From assembly GCF_001625085.1 (NCBI RefSeq), contig NZ_BDAW01000040.1, positions 1-64,000 of the forward strand: a stretch of DNA of 64,000 bases, read 5' to 3'. Shown here in pieces: positions 17,899-26,190 of this stretch. Within the stretch, counting starts at the first letter, position 1; the number at the start of each line of letters is the position of its first letter. Under the pieces are notes generated by a model that made no database searches, had not been told where the DNA came from, and was given only the letters and a program-made list of their open reading frames with translations. This DNA is from Nocardia acidivorans NBRC 108247 (GTDB lineage Bacteria; Actinomycetota; Actinomycetes; Mycobacteriales; Mycobacteriaceae). Position numbers and translations under genes: made by a program.

Positions 17899-19362
17899 AT
17901 GACCTCAGTGGTCGAACACACGCCCATCGCCATTGTCGGCGCGGGTTTCGGCGGTATCGGCTTGGCGATCAAGTTGCGGGAGGCCGGATTCGAGGATCTG
18001 GTCATTCTGGAGCGCGCGGATGATCTGGGCGGGACCTGGCGGGCCAATACCTATCCGGGCGCGGCCTGCGATGTGCCCTCGCACCTGTACAGCTTCTCGT
18101 TCGCGCCGAATCCGCACTGGTCCAGAACCTATGGGCGGCAGCCGGAGATTCTCGAGTATCTGCGCGGGGTGGCCGTCGAGCACGATGTGCTGCGGTACAT
18201 GCGCTTCGGCGTCGAGCTGTTGGACGCGCGCTGGGATGAGCCGGAATCGCGCTGGCGGATCGAGACGAGCGACGGTCCGCTCACCGCGGACTTCCTCATC
18301 TCCGCGACCGGTGTCTTCGCCGAGGCGAAGTATCCGGAGTTGCCGGGCCTGGATACCTTCCAGGGCAAGACATTCCACTCCCTGCACTGGGATCATGAGC
18401 ACGACCTGACCGGGGAGCGGGTCGCGGTCATCGGAACCGGTGCGTCGGCGGTGCAGTTCGTTCCGGAGATCCAGCCGGTGGTGGACAGGCTACTGCTGTT
18501 CCAGCGGTCCGCGCCGTGGATCGTCCCGCGCCTGGACCGCTCGACTTCGGGTCTGGAGCGCTTCGTCCTGGACCGTATTCCGCTGGTGCAACGCGTCATT
18601 CGCGGTGGCTTCTACTCCGCGATCGAGGGCTTCGGTCTCATCTCGCTGGTGGATCAGCGCTTCCGGCATCCTTACGAGGCGCTCGCGCGCTGGCAACTGG
18701 CGCGCCAGGTGCGCGATCCGGCGTTGCGGGCGAAGCTGCTACCCGACTACGTCATCGGCTGTAAGCGCGCCATCTTCTCCGATGCCTATCTGCCCGCCCT
18801 GGAGCAGCCGAACGCCGAGGTGATCACCGAGGCCATCGCGGAGGTGCGGCCGCATTCGATCGTGCTGCGCGATGGCAGCGAGCATGCGGTCGACACCATT
18901 ATCTTCGGCACCGGATTCAGCTCCATCCCAACGGCTTACGGGCGCTTCATCGGCTCCGATGGCCGCAGCCTCGCCGAGTTGTACGACCGGCAGCCGCAGA
19001 GCTATCTCGGGGTGGCGGTCGCCGGATTCCCGAATTTCTTCTGCACCCTCGGCCCCTTCGGCGCGGCCGGGAACCAGTCGGCTATCTTCATGATCGAATC
19101 GCAGATCGCCTATATCGTCGACGCGCTGACCATGTTGCGCCGCAACCGAGCTCGCCGAGTCCAGGTGCGCCCGCGCGCGCAGCAGGCCTTCCTCGCCGAG
19201 ATGGCATATCGCAGCACCACCACCGTCTGGCTCACCGGGGGCTGCCGGAGCTACTACACCACCGCCGACGGACGCAACGCCGGGCTCTATCCGAACTGGA
19301 GTTTCGAATATCGCCGTCGCACAGCGAGATTCGACAGCGAGAACTACGAGGTGACGCGATGA
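17899..19362 (+). CDS. Baeyer-Villiger-type flavin monooxygenase
   Basis: 487 residues. FAD Rossmann motif GAGFGG (14-19), NADPH motif GTGASA (179-184), and between them the BVMO fingerprint F-x-G-x3-H-x3-W-D at 154-165 (FQGKTFHSLHWD). Oxygenates ketones to esters or lactones, or heteroatoms, using NADPH and O2. 22 bases after the flavoreductase, overlapping the SDR by 4: a single operon. Lipid, terpene or steroid ketones are plausible substrates, not demonstrable here. Confidence 0.9.
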   Translation: MTSVVEHTPIAIVGAGFGGIGLAIKLREAGFEDLVILERADDLGGTWRANTYPGAACDVPSHLYSFSFAPNPHWSRTYGRQPEILEYLRGVAVEHDVLRYMRFGVELLDARWDEPESRWRIETSDGPLTADFLISATGVFAEAKYPELPGLDTFQGKTFHSLHWDHEHDLTGERVAVIGTGASAVQFVPEIQPVVDRLLLFQRSAPWIVPRLDRSTSGLERFVLDRIPLVQRVIRGGFYSAIEGFGLISLVDQRFRHPYEALARWQLARQVRDPALRAKLLPDYVIGCKRAIFSDAYLPALEQPNAEVITEAIAEVRPHSIVLRDGSEHAVDTIIFGTGFSSIPTAYGRFIGSDGRSLAELYDRQPQSYLGVAVAGFPNFFCTLGPFGAAGNQSAIFMIESQIAYIVDALTMLRRNRARRVQVRPRAQQAFLAEMAYRSTTTVWLTGGCRSYYTTADGRNAGLYPNWSFEYRRRTARFDSENYEVTR

Positions 19363-20243
19363 TGACGCGACTGCTGGGCCTGCTTTCCCCCGCGCGATCC
19401 GGGCACCGGGTGGCCGGGCAGACCGTGCTCATCACCGGGGCCGGGCAGGGGATCGGCCATGAGCTGGCGGTGCTGCTGCACGAGCGTGGCGCGCAGGTGG
19501 TGCTGGTCGATATCGACGGCCATGCCGTGGCGGCCATCGCGCATCGTCTCGGTGACCGCGCCCTGGCGGTCACGGCCGATGTCACCGATCGAGAAGCCAT
19601 GCGCCAGGCCGTGATTCGCACCGTCGCACACTTCGGCACCTTGGATGTGGTGGTGGCGAACGCCGGGGTGGTGCCGCGCCCGGCGACGCTGCGCATCATG
19701 GACGGCGCCGATTTCGACCGCGTCATCGATATCAATCTCACCGGGGTGTTCAATACCGTGCGACCCGCGCTCGACCAGATCGTCACCGCGCGCGGGCATG
19801 TCGTGGTGATCTCCTCGTGCGCGGCGTTCGCGCCGGGTATGGCGGGTGCGCCGTACATGATCAGCAAGGCGGGTGTCGAGCAGCTCGGACGCGCGCTGCG
19901 GGTGGAGTTGGCGCCCTTCGGCGCGACCGCGGGCATCGCCTACTTCGGCATCGTGGACACCGATATGACCCGCGCGACGCTGGACCGTGATGAGCTCGGC
20001 CGCGATCTGGACGACCTGCTGCCCTGGCCGCTCAATGTGCGGATCACCGCGACCCGCGCCGCCGAGGTGATCGCCGATGGCATCGAGCGCCGTGCGGCGC
20101 GCACCATCGCGCCGCTGGGCTGGGAACCGTACGCGCTGCTCCGCGGACTCGTGAATGTGCTGCTCGATAGGGCCTTGGCCGCCGACCCGCGGGTACACGA
20201 CCTGGTCCGTCGCGCCGAGCAGCGCCGGGTGCGCACCGAGTAG
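19359..20243 (+). CDS. Short-chain dehydrogenase/reductase
   Basis: 294 residues, classical SDR: TGAGQGIG (26-33), NAG at 101-103, catalytic Ser in VVISSCAAF (152/153), Y166-x3-K170 in APYMISKAGV. Asp51 after the second beta strand suggests NAD(H). Last gene of the TetR-controlled operon; with the monooxygenase it would supply or consume a ketone. The C-terminal 70 residues (EVIADGIERRAARTIAPLGWEPYALLR) are typical of the mycobacterial SDRs found with such monooxygenases. Confidence 0.9.
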   Translation: MMTRLLGLLSPARSGHRVAGQTVLITGAGQGIGHELAVLLHERGAQVVLVDIDGHAVAAIAHRLGDRALAVTADVTDREAMRQAVIRTVAHFGTLDVVVANAGVVPRPATLRIMDGADFDRVIDINLTGVFNTVRPALDQIVTARGHVVVISSCAAFAPGMAGAPYMISKAGVEQLGRALRVELAPFGATAGIAYFGIVDTDMTRATLDRDELGRDLDDLLPWPLNVRITATRAAEVIADGIERRAARTIAPLGWEPYALLRGLVNVLLDRALAADPRVHDLVRRAEQRRVRTE

Positions 20244-20269
20244 TCCACCGCGGATGGCGAATTCGGACT

Positions 20270-20297
20270 TACCGTTCGAACCCGCAGGTAAACGGTA
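20270..20297. promoter_or_regulatory. Inverted repeat before unknown gene
   Basis: TACCGTT (20270-20276) and AACGGTA (20291-20297), perfect 7-base arms, 14 bases apart, in the 95-base gap before the gene at 20339. TAGCCT at 20326-20331 could be its -10, giving a near-leaderless transcript. Could be an operator or a terminator for the SDR operon. Confidence 0.35.
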
Positions 20298-20338
20298 TTT
20301 CGGGCATGTCGCCCGCGCCGCTGCGTAGCCTGGTTCCC

Positions 20339-20848
20339 ATGAGCGATGCCAAGGATCTCGGATCGGAATTGGCGGGGCTGCCGGACGCCGAATTGGCGGC
20401 CGTGGTGGTGGCGGCCACCGAGGGGCGGGCGGGGCTGGCCGCATTGCACGCGGTGGCCGAATCGGTGGCGGCCACCGTCGGTCATGCGCCTACTGTGATC
20501 GATGTGACTCCGGACACGCAGGACGAGGCGTTCGCACCGCCGCCCGCTGTCCCGGACACATTCGAGCAGGTCGGGGGCGGTCCGGAGGTGGCCGGAGGGC
20601 CGGTACCTCCGGCGGGTATCCCGGCCGCGCCGGGCATCGGCGGGTATACCGGCTCCGGCGTCCCTACTTTCGAGTCAGTTCGCGATAAGGTCGAGCAGCG
20701 CTACGGCACCGCACAGGGGATGGGCGAGCTCGATCGGCAGACACCCGTGGGTCGTAGCGTCGAGGAACAGTGGGACGCGCGGGGGAAAGCCGCGCGGGAG
20801 CGCTTGGAACAGATTCGAAAATCGATGCACGGCAACGATTCCGACTGA
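20339..20848 (+). CDS. Conserved hypothetical protein, Pro/Gly-rich middle
   Basis: 169 residues from ATG 20339 (MSDAKDLGSELAGL); the upstream ATG at 20306 precedes the likely -10 and is not used. N-terminal helical part (AELAAVVVAATEGRAGLAALHAVAESVAATVG), a Pro/Gly-rich linker (about 75-115), then a charged helical tail with YGTAQGMGELDRQTPVGRSVEEQWDARGKAARERLEQI. No signal peptide or membrane segment. 36 bases before the next unknown gene, probably co-transcribed. Family not recognised. Confidence 0.7.
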   Translation: MSDAKDLGSELAGLPDAELAAVVVAATEGRAGLAALHAVAESVAATVGHAPTVIDVTPDTQDEAFAPPPAVPDTFEQVGGGPEVAGGPVPPAGIPAAPGIGGYTGSGVPTFESVRDKVEQRYGTAQGMGELDRQTPVGRSVEEQWDARGKAARERLEQIRKSMHGNDSD

Positions 20849-20884
20849 ACTCGGCGGTCCCTTCTTGATGATGGGTGGAACCCG

Positions 20885-21928
20885 ATGACCGAGCCGCGCG
20901 AAATCGCCGAACGGCTGCTCGACCTGCAAGTGGACTTCGTACTCGCCGAGGTGACCGGCGATCGCTTCGCCGAGGTGATCGGCCGCGATGTGGAGGCGGT
21001 GATCGGCGTCGCCGACACCATCATCTTCCGAGATGTGGTCGAGATCGATCAGGCCAAGGAAACCGTCGCCACTGTGATCAACCTGATCGGCGGCAGCCCG
21101 GTGCTGGGTGAAATGGTCGGCACGCTGGCCAATTCGCTGTACACCGATATCGCCAGCAATAACGACTACACCCTCGGTGACGTGGTGGAGCGTGAGCCGG
21201 TGGAGCAGTTGCTGGAGAAGATCTTCGGCCTGCATCAGGCGCAGGAGCGTCTGCTGGAGCGGCTCACCGAGAGCCCGCTCATCGCCACCGTCGCCGCGAA
21301 GTTCGTCGACAAGCTGATCGACGATTTCATGGAGAGCAATCGCCAGATGGCGAACAAAATCCCGGGCGTGGGCTCGCTGGTCTCGTTCGGCACCTCCGCC
21401 GCCAAACAGGCCCGCAAGGCCGCTGAGAAGGCCACCGGCGACGGTACCTTCCTCGGCGAAATGGCCGGAAAGGGAGCGCAATTCGCGCTCAAGCGGACCA
21501 ATAACGCGATTCGCGAGATGCTGCGGGACGCGCCCGTGCACGATGCCGCCATGGAGTTCTGGGATCTGCACGCCGGGGAGCCGGTGAGCGGATTGCGCGA
21601 ATACCTCTCGCAGCAGGATCTGCACGATCTGGCGCTGATCATCTACCGCATCGCGCTCACCACCCGGGAGAAGGAGTACTTCGGGGTCCTGGTCGATCAG
21701 GGCGTCGAGGTGTTCTTCGAGAAGTACGGCGATCACACGCTCGCCGCGCTGCTGCCCGAACTCGGACTCTCCGGCGAGGACATCGGCAAGGAGATTCTGC
21801 GCTACGGTCCGGCCGTGGTCGCAGCCGCCAAGCGTAATGGGTTGCTGGCCAAGCTGATTCGCGAGCGGCTGGAACCGTTCTTCCTCTCCGACGAGGTCAT
21901 CGCCGTACTGGCGGAGGCCACCGCATAA
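20885..21928 (+). CDS. Conserved hypothetical helical protein
   Basis: 347 residues, acidic N-terminal half and mostly helical throughout: MTEPREIAERLLDLQVDFVLAEVTGDRF, EREPVEQLLEKIFGLHQAQERLLERLTESP, then FVDKLIDDFMESNRQMANKIPGVGSL. A short Lys/Ala-rich section (AAKQARKAAEKATGDG) around 180 is followed by a second helical part ending IRERLEPFFLSDEVIAVLAEAT. No catalytic motif or membrane segment recognised. Paired with the preceding gene, suggesting a shared role. Confidence 0.75.
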   Translation: MTEPREIAERLLDLQVDFVLAEVTGDRFAEVIGRDVEAVIGVADTIIFRDVVEIDQAKETVATVINLIGGSPVLGEMVGTLANSLYTDIASNNDYTLGDVVEREPVEQLLEKIFGLHQAQERLLERLTESPLIATVAAKFVDKLIDDFMESNRQMANKIPGVGSLVSFGTSAAKQARKAAEKATGDGTFLGEMAGKGAQFALKRTNNAIREMLRDAPVHDAAMEFWDLHAGEPVSGLREYLSQQDLHDLALIIYRIALTTREKEYFGVLVDQGVEVFFEKYGDHTLAALLPELGLSGEDIGKEILRYGPAVVAAAKRNGLLAKLIRERLEPFFLSDEVIAVLAEATA

Positions 21929-21976
21929 CAGTTCGGCGGCCGGGTCCGCCCGGCCGCCACCGACACTGGAGGCGCC

Positions 21977-22345
21977 ATGAAACTACCGATCACCGGTGAG
22001 CGTCTCACGATGTTGTCGCCCGGTCCCTACGTAATCGTCTTGGGCGCGGGCGTTTTCGAGATCCACATCGAGGGCGAGCTGGTGGTGCACCGCGCCATCG
22101 GCTCACCCTCGCACCGCCTGGCGGGCGAACCGCGGCCGGAGGACCTCTCCGCCGCGGTGGACGGTGTGATCGTCTCCGCCACAGTCGAATCCACGGGCGA
22201 ACTACGCATCGACCTGGACTCGGGCCATCGCATAGTCGTCGAACCCGACCAATATTTCGAAGCCTGGCATGTCACCGATCCGGGCCGCTACCTCGTGGCC
22301 TGTATGCCCGGCGGCGAATTGGCCGTCTGGTCCCAGGACGCCTGA
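21977..22345 (+). CDS. Small hypothetical beta-rich protein
   Basis: 122 residues, predicted mainly beta: PYVIVLGAGVFEIHIEGELVVHRA, GVIVSATVESTGELRIDLDSGHRIVVEP, then YFEAWHVTDPGRYLVACMPGGELAVW. The ending ACMPGGELAVW resembles small actinobacterial proteins of unknown function; I do not assign a family. Good ribosome site GGAG nine bases before the ATG. Followed by a hairpin overlapping its stop. Confidence 0.7.
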   Translation: MKLPITGERLTMLSPGPYVIVLGAGVFEIHIEGELVVHRAIGSPSHRLAGEPRPEDLSAAVDGVIVSATVESTGELRIDLDSGHRIVVEPDQYFEAWHVTDPGRYLVACMPGGELAVWSQDA

Positions 22346-22367
22346 GCCGCTTGTCGCACGGCGGCTC
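22344..22367 (+). terminator. Hairpin overlapping stop of 21977-22345
   Basis: GAGCCGC (22344-22350) and GCGGCTC (22361-22367), 7 perfect pairs around a 10-base loop, the first arm beginning in the TGA stop. No U tract. The region onward to 22527 shows no gene. Confidence 0.5.
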
Positions 22368-22527
22368 CTCGATCAGTTCGGGGAAAGCCATCAGAGCCAT
22401 GGGCAACAGCAGCACTGCGAACAACACTCCACGCGTATGAGCGATCTAGATGCTCACAGGGCGACAACCGCGGATGGGCACTGCGTCACGCCGCGGTCTC
22501 AACTAGCCGAGGAGCGGGTTACGCCTA

Positions 22528-22677
22528 CTACGGCTGTACTCGTTCGACCTTCGTGGTCAGCCACTGCCGGGGGTCGCAGTCGGCGATCAATGCCGCGGAA
22601 TCGATCAGGGATTTCACTCGCCACAGCAGTATTCCGTGCCCGACGTCCGTTACCGCCATGGCAGGACCGAAGTCCAC
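22528..22677 (-). pseudogene. Possible gene remnant, 49 codons
   Basis: Minus-strand frame from GTG 22677 (or ATG 22659) to TAG 22528 reads VDFGPAMAVTDVGHGILLW then RVKSLIDSAALIADCDPRQW and a short tail. Composition looks protein-like and unlike antisense shadow, but it is short, has no clear ribosome site and lies in an otherwise empty 387-base gap (22346-22732). Probably the 3' remnant of a decayed gene; family not recognised. Confidence 0.25.
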
Positions 22678-22732
22678 GCTCTCCCGCCCGCGGTGATCCG
22701 GTCCAGAGCACGAGGTGCCACCGCTCGGGGGC

Positions 22733-23245
22733 TCAGACTTCGGGGTGGCGGGACAGGACGGCCATCGGGAATTTGCGGGGGCTCAGGGCGCGGTAGGTGT
22801 CGAAGTTGGGGTAGGCGGCTGCCAGTGTGCGCCAGTGCTTTTCATATTCCTCGTCGTCGGTGACGATGCGGACGTCGACCGGCCAGGTGTCGGGGCCGAC
22901 CTGGACTCGGGCGGTGGGCTGGGCGGCGAGGTTGTGCCACCAGTTGGGGGTGCCCGGATGGCCGCCGTTGGAGCCGCAGACCAGGATGTCGTCGCCGTCG
23001 CGGACGAGCATGAGCATGACGGGGCGGGGTTCGCCGGATTTGCGGCCGGTCACGATGAGTTGGAAGACGGGCTTGCCCTGGAGCTTGTTGCCGCGGGTGC
23101 CGCCGGAGCTGGCGTAGACGCGGCTGTTGCGGCGTGCGAAGGCGCGGGCGGCGAAGCCCAGGTAGATGCTGGAGTAGTGGTTGAAGCGGCCGCTCAGGGT
23201 GAGTTTGCCGGTGCCGGAGGTCTTGCCTGCCATCTGTTTTCCCAT
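22733..23245 (-). CDS. Deazaflavin (F420)-dependent nitroreductase family protein
   Basis: 170 residues of the Ddn/DUF385 split-barrel family, which use reduced F420 to reduce quinones and nitro compounds. Core: GKPVFQLIVTGRKSGEPRPVMLMLV, DILVCGSNGGHPGTPNWWHNLAAQPTARVQVG (F420 phosphate/ deazaflavin contacts), and the C-terminal EYEKHWRTLAAAYPNFDTYRA. The GRKSG and PNWWHNL blocks are diagnostic. Stand-alone on the minus strand, upstream of the LCP gene's 3' end. Confidence 0.9.
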   Translation of the reverse strand: MGKQMAGKTSGTGKLTLSGRFNHYSSIYLGFAARAFARRNSRVYASSGGTRGNKLQGKPVFQLIVTGRKSGEPRPVMLMLVRDGDDILVCGSNGGHPGTPNWWHNLAAQPTARVQVGPDTWPVDVRIVTDDEEYEKHWRTLAAAYPNFDTYRALSPRKFPMAVLSRHPEV

Positions 23246-23310
23246 GCTCTGCCCGTTGCGTCGCGGCTCACGTTACATGGTGTCCAGTGAGTGGCCGAGG
23301 TGTGGCTCGA

Positions 23311-24948
23311 TCAGTTCACGCAGGGGATGCTCCCGCCGATGGTGGTGGTGACCGGTTTGCCGTTGTCGGGGGTGTCGGAGGTGCTGGTGGCGGCCGACGA
23401 TTTCGAGGGGGTGGTCGTGGTGGTGGTGGAGGAGGTCGATGCGGCGGCGGGGTCGAGGGTTTCGGGGATCTCGAAATCGGCGCCCAGGACCAGCTTTATC
23501 TGGCCGGGGGACAGGGTTGTCGACGCGGCGGGGGTGACGCTGCCGCCGAGCATATCGGCCAGGGACTGTGCGTCGGTGTCGGCGCCCGCGCCGTAGTACA
23601 GCACGGTCGAGGTGCCGTCGGAGGAGGTCGCATTGCCGATGGTGCCCTGGGTGAAGCCCTTGTCGCCCAGGGACTTCGACACTTTGGCGGCCATGCCGGG
23701 CGTGCCGGTGGCATTCATCACGTCCACGGTCGAGGTGGGTGTGGCGCGCGGGGTGGTGGCCACGGTGGGCTGCTGCACCCCGAACGCGCCGCGCACCTCT
23801 TTCTTGATCGCGGCCGGATCGATGATGTTCACGTCCTGACCGTCCACGGTGTCGTAGCGCAGCACCGGCAGCGTCCGGAACTCCACCGCGGGCGAATCCG
23901 CGCGCCCGAGCGTGGTGATGAAATCGGTGAGGCTCCAGCCGTCCGAGAGCACCACGTCGCGGTGCGCCACATCCATCAGCGCCTTCATCTTGCCGATATT
24001 GGTGATGGTCCCGGAATCCTTGAGCTGCTTGGACACCGAGGTCAGGAACGCCTGCTGCCGATGGGTGCGGTCGAGGTCGCCGTTCTCCAACCCGTGCCGC
24101 TGGCGCACGAAGGACAGCGCGTTGGCGGCGTCGAGATGCTGTGGCCCGGCGGGGAATACGGCCCCGGAGAAGTAGCTGTCGTCCACCGCGTGATTGAGGC
24201 AGACATCGACCCCGCCGAGCGCGTCGGCCAGATGATAGAACCCGACCAGCGAGACCTCGGCGAAGCGATTGATCGGCACCCCGGTCAGCGATTTGACCGC
24301 CTGCACGATCGAGGCGCGCCCGGCCTCGCGGCCCTGGCGCTCGAGCTCGTTCTTATCGGTCATGCCCTGCGCCTTGAGCTTCTCCTCGGCGTAGAACTTC
24401 TTGAGGCCGTACGCCTCTTTGATCTTGATGTGGTCATAGCCGGGGATCCCGCTGGCCTGCACGTAGTCGTCCCGCGGAATCGAGAACGCGACGATCTTCT
24501 TCAGATCCTTCGGAATATGCACCAGGATCAGCGAATTGGCGTTGTACCCGCCCTCGGAGCCGTCGCCGGCGTGCAGCTGATCGAGAATATCCTTGGGCAG
24601 ATCATTGCCGTTGAGGTCCTTGCGGGTGTCCAGACCGATGAGCAGGATATTGACGTCCCCGCCGAGCGAGGCCCGGTCCTCATCGGAGATGACCCCGGTC
24701 TTGGTGAACCCGTTGTCCAGGCTGGTCTCCCCGTACCAGGCGACCCCGGTGACCCCGATGACGCTTACGGCGAACAGCGACATCAGCCCGCGGCCGAAAT
24801 AGCGCATCCGATGGCTCTCCCCGGAGCGGCGATGCGAAGTCGGCCCGGCACGCCGGGTACGGCGCGGCTCGGGCGTAGGCGTCTGCGCGGCTCCGTGCGT
24901 CCCGCCGGAGCGGTATACGGGCAGCTGCTCGGTGTCGTCGTCGTACAT
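23311..24948 (-). CDS. LytR-CpsA-Psr (LCP) cell-wall ligase with LytR_C domain
   Basis: 545 residues from ATG 24948 (MYDDDTEQLPVYRSGG); GTG 24987 would add 13. Cytoplasmic basic N-terminus, one TM segment (LMSLFAVSVIGVTGVAWYG), extracellular LCP domain with VNILLIGLDTRK, SLILVHIPKDLKKIVAFSIPRDDYV, GGVDVCLNHAV and LSFVRQRHGLENGDLDRTHRQQAFL (pyrophosphate-binding Arg). A C-terminal LytR_C domain (TVDVMNATGTPGMAAKVSKSL) and a Ser/Thr-rich tail follow. Such enzymes attach arabinogalactan or other polymers to peptidoglycan from polyprenyl pyrophosphate. Confidence 0.92.
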   Translation of the reverse strand: MYDDDTEQLPVYRSGGTHGAAQTPTPEPRRTRRAGPTSHRRSGESHRMRYFGRGLMSLFAVSVIGVTGVAWYGETSLDNGFTKTGVISDEDRASLGGDVNILLIGLDTRKDLNGNDLPKDILDQLHAGDGSEGGYNANSLILVHIPKDLKKIVAFSIPRDDYVQASGIPGYDHIKIKEAYGLKKFYAEEKLKAQGMTDKNELERQGREAGRASIVQAVKSLTGVPINRFAEVSLVGFYHLADALGGVDVCLNHAVDDSYFSGAVFPAGPQHLDAANALSFVRQRHGLENGDLDRTHRQQAFLTSVSKQLKDSGTITNIGKMKALMDVAHRDVVLSDGWSLTDFITTLGRADSPAVEFRTLPVLRYDTVDGQDVNIIDPAAIKKEVRGAFGVQQPTVATTPRATPTSTVDVMNATGTPGMAAKVSKSLGDKGFTQGTIGNATSSDGTSTVLYYGAGADTDAQSLADMLGGSVTPAASTTLSPGQIKLVLGADFEIPETLDPAAASTSSTTTTTTPSKSSAATSTSDTPDNGKPVTTTIGGSIPCVN

Positions 24949-25016
24949 GGCCCTGTCGAGTCTGCCGGAGCCCTCCCGACTTGTCACAACGTGCGGGCTC
25001 CGGTCTCAGCCGGGTC

Positions 25017-25424
25017 TCAGTTTTCGACGATGGCGACGGCGTCGATCTCGACCAGCATTTCCGCGCGCGGCAGGCCGGTGAAGACGGTCGTGCGACTCGG
25101 CAGCACACCGCCGACGGTGTACTTGGTCACGAACTCGCCGTAGGCGTCGTTCATGATCGGGAAGTCCTCACGCTTGGTCAGATAGACGCGCAGCATCACC
25201 ACATCGTCGAAGCTCGCGCCGCTGGCCTCGACAATGGCCTTGACGTTCTCCAGCGTGCGGGTGGTCTGCGCGGCCACATCGCCCGGGTACAGGTACTCGT
25301 TGGTGACGGGGTCGACCGGACCCTGTCCGGAGACCTGGACGAACGGGCCCTTGCGCACACCCTGGGAGAAGGTGTGCGCGGGGGCGGGGGCCTTATCGGT
25401 GCGGACGGCGATCTTCTCGGTCAT
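25017..25424 (-). CDS. RidA/YjgF/YER057c-family enamine/imine deaminase
   Basis: 135 residues from ATG 25424 (MTEKIAVRTDKAPAPAHTFSQ), AAAGG-type site upstream. Core: GPFVQVSGQGPVDPVTNEYLYPGDVAAQTTRTLENVKAIVEASGASFDDVVMLRVYLT (read in parts) and PSRTTVFTGLPRAEMLVEIDAVAIV; the Arg in MLRVYLT and the Glu near the end are the usual ligand residues. RidA proteins hydrolyse reactive enamines released by PLP ammonia-lyases; here it ends the kinase-iclR-ridA transcript and fits the divergent deaminase. Confidence 0.92.
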   Translation of the reverse strand: MTEKIAVRTDKAPAPAHTFSQGVRKGPFVQVSGQGPVDPVTNEYLYPGDVAAQTTRTLENVKAIVEASGASFDDVVMLRVYLTKREDFPIMNDAYGEFVTKYTVGGVLPSRTTVFTGLPRAEMLVEIDAVAIVEN

Positions 25425-25434
25425 GAACGGCCTT

Positions 25435-26190
25435 TCATTTCTCGGGGGTGGGACTCCAGCCCAGTTCGGTGGAGACGGCATCGGCGGCGGCGCGCACCCG
25501 CGGCAGCATGGCGAGCACCTGATCGTGGTCGAGCAGCATGTCCGGCACCGACATGGACAGTGCGGCCACGACCGCGCCGGTGCCATCGCGAATCGGGACG
25601 GCCACGCAGTTGATGAAGCTCTCGTGTTCCTCGTGGTCCTCGGCATAGCCTTGGGCGGCAACGAGTTCCAGCTCCGCCAGGTACTGCTCGGGAGTGCGGA
25701 TGGTGCGGTTGGTGAACGCCTTGTATTCGATGCCCTCGGCCACCCTGCGCCATTGTTCGTGCGGCAGTGCGGAAACCAGCACCTTGCCCACGGCCGTGCA
25801 GTGCAGGGCGGCGGGACGGCCTATGCGCGAATACATTCGGACGCTGTGCGTGGCATCGAGTTTGTCGATGTACACCGCCTCACCCGATTCATAGGTGGCC
25901 AGGTGCACGGTCTGACCCGTCGCGGCATTGAGCGCGGCGAGGTGCGGTCGTGCGGCGGTGCGCACATCACGCCCCTCCAGGGAGCGATTGGCGAGCTCGA
26001 AGAGCTTGGAGCCCAGTCGATATCGATGCTCGGCGTCATGGGTGACGAAGCGTTCGCCCTCCATGGTCTGCAACAGCCGCAGCACGGTGGATTTGTGCAC
26101 CCCGAGCTGGGTGGCCAACTGGTCCAGGGATTTCGGCTCCTCACCGAGCTGGGTGAGGATGGTGAGGGCGCGCAGCAGGCTCTGGCTCAT
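25435..26190 (-). CDS. IclR-family transcriptional regulator
   Basis: 251 residues from ATG 26190, whose ATGA overlaps the kinase stop. N-terminal winged helix SLLRALTILTQLGEEPKSLDQLATQLGVHKSTVLRLLQTM (read in parts) and the C-terminal GAF-like effector domain (VHLATYESGEAVYIDKLD, GRPAALHCTAVGKVLVSALP, INCVAVPIRDGTGAVVAALSMS). Expected to control the divergent catabolic locus; IclR regulators of sugar-acid pathways (KdgR type) often bind KDG. Candidate sites lie at 27290-27314. Confidence 0.92.
   Translation of the reverse strand: MSQSLLRALTILTQLGEEPKSLDQLATQLGVHKSTVLRLLQTMEGERFVTHDAEHRYRLGSKLFELANRSLEGRDVRTAARPHLAALNAATGQTVHLATYESGEAVYIDKLDATHSVRMYSRIGRPAALHCTAVGKVLVSALPHEQWRRVAEGIEYKAFTNRTIRTPEQYLAELELVAAQGYAEDHEEHESFINCVAVPIRDGTGAVVAALSMSVPDMLLDHDQVLAMLPRVRAAADAVSTELGWSPTPEK

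Noticed and set aside
23287-25143. 618-codon plus-strand open frame opposite the LCP gene
   Set aside because: Val/Gly/His-rich antisense frame of a certain LCP gene.
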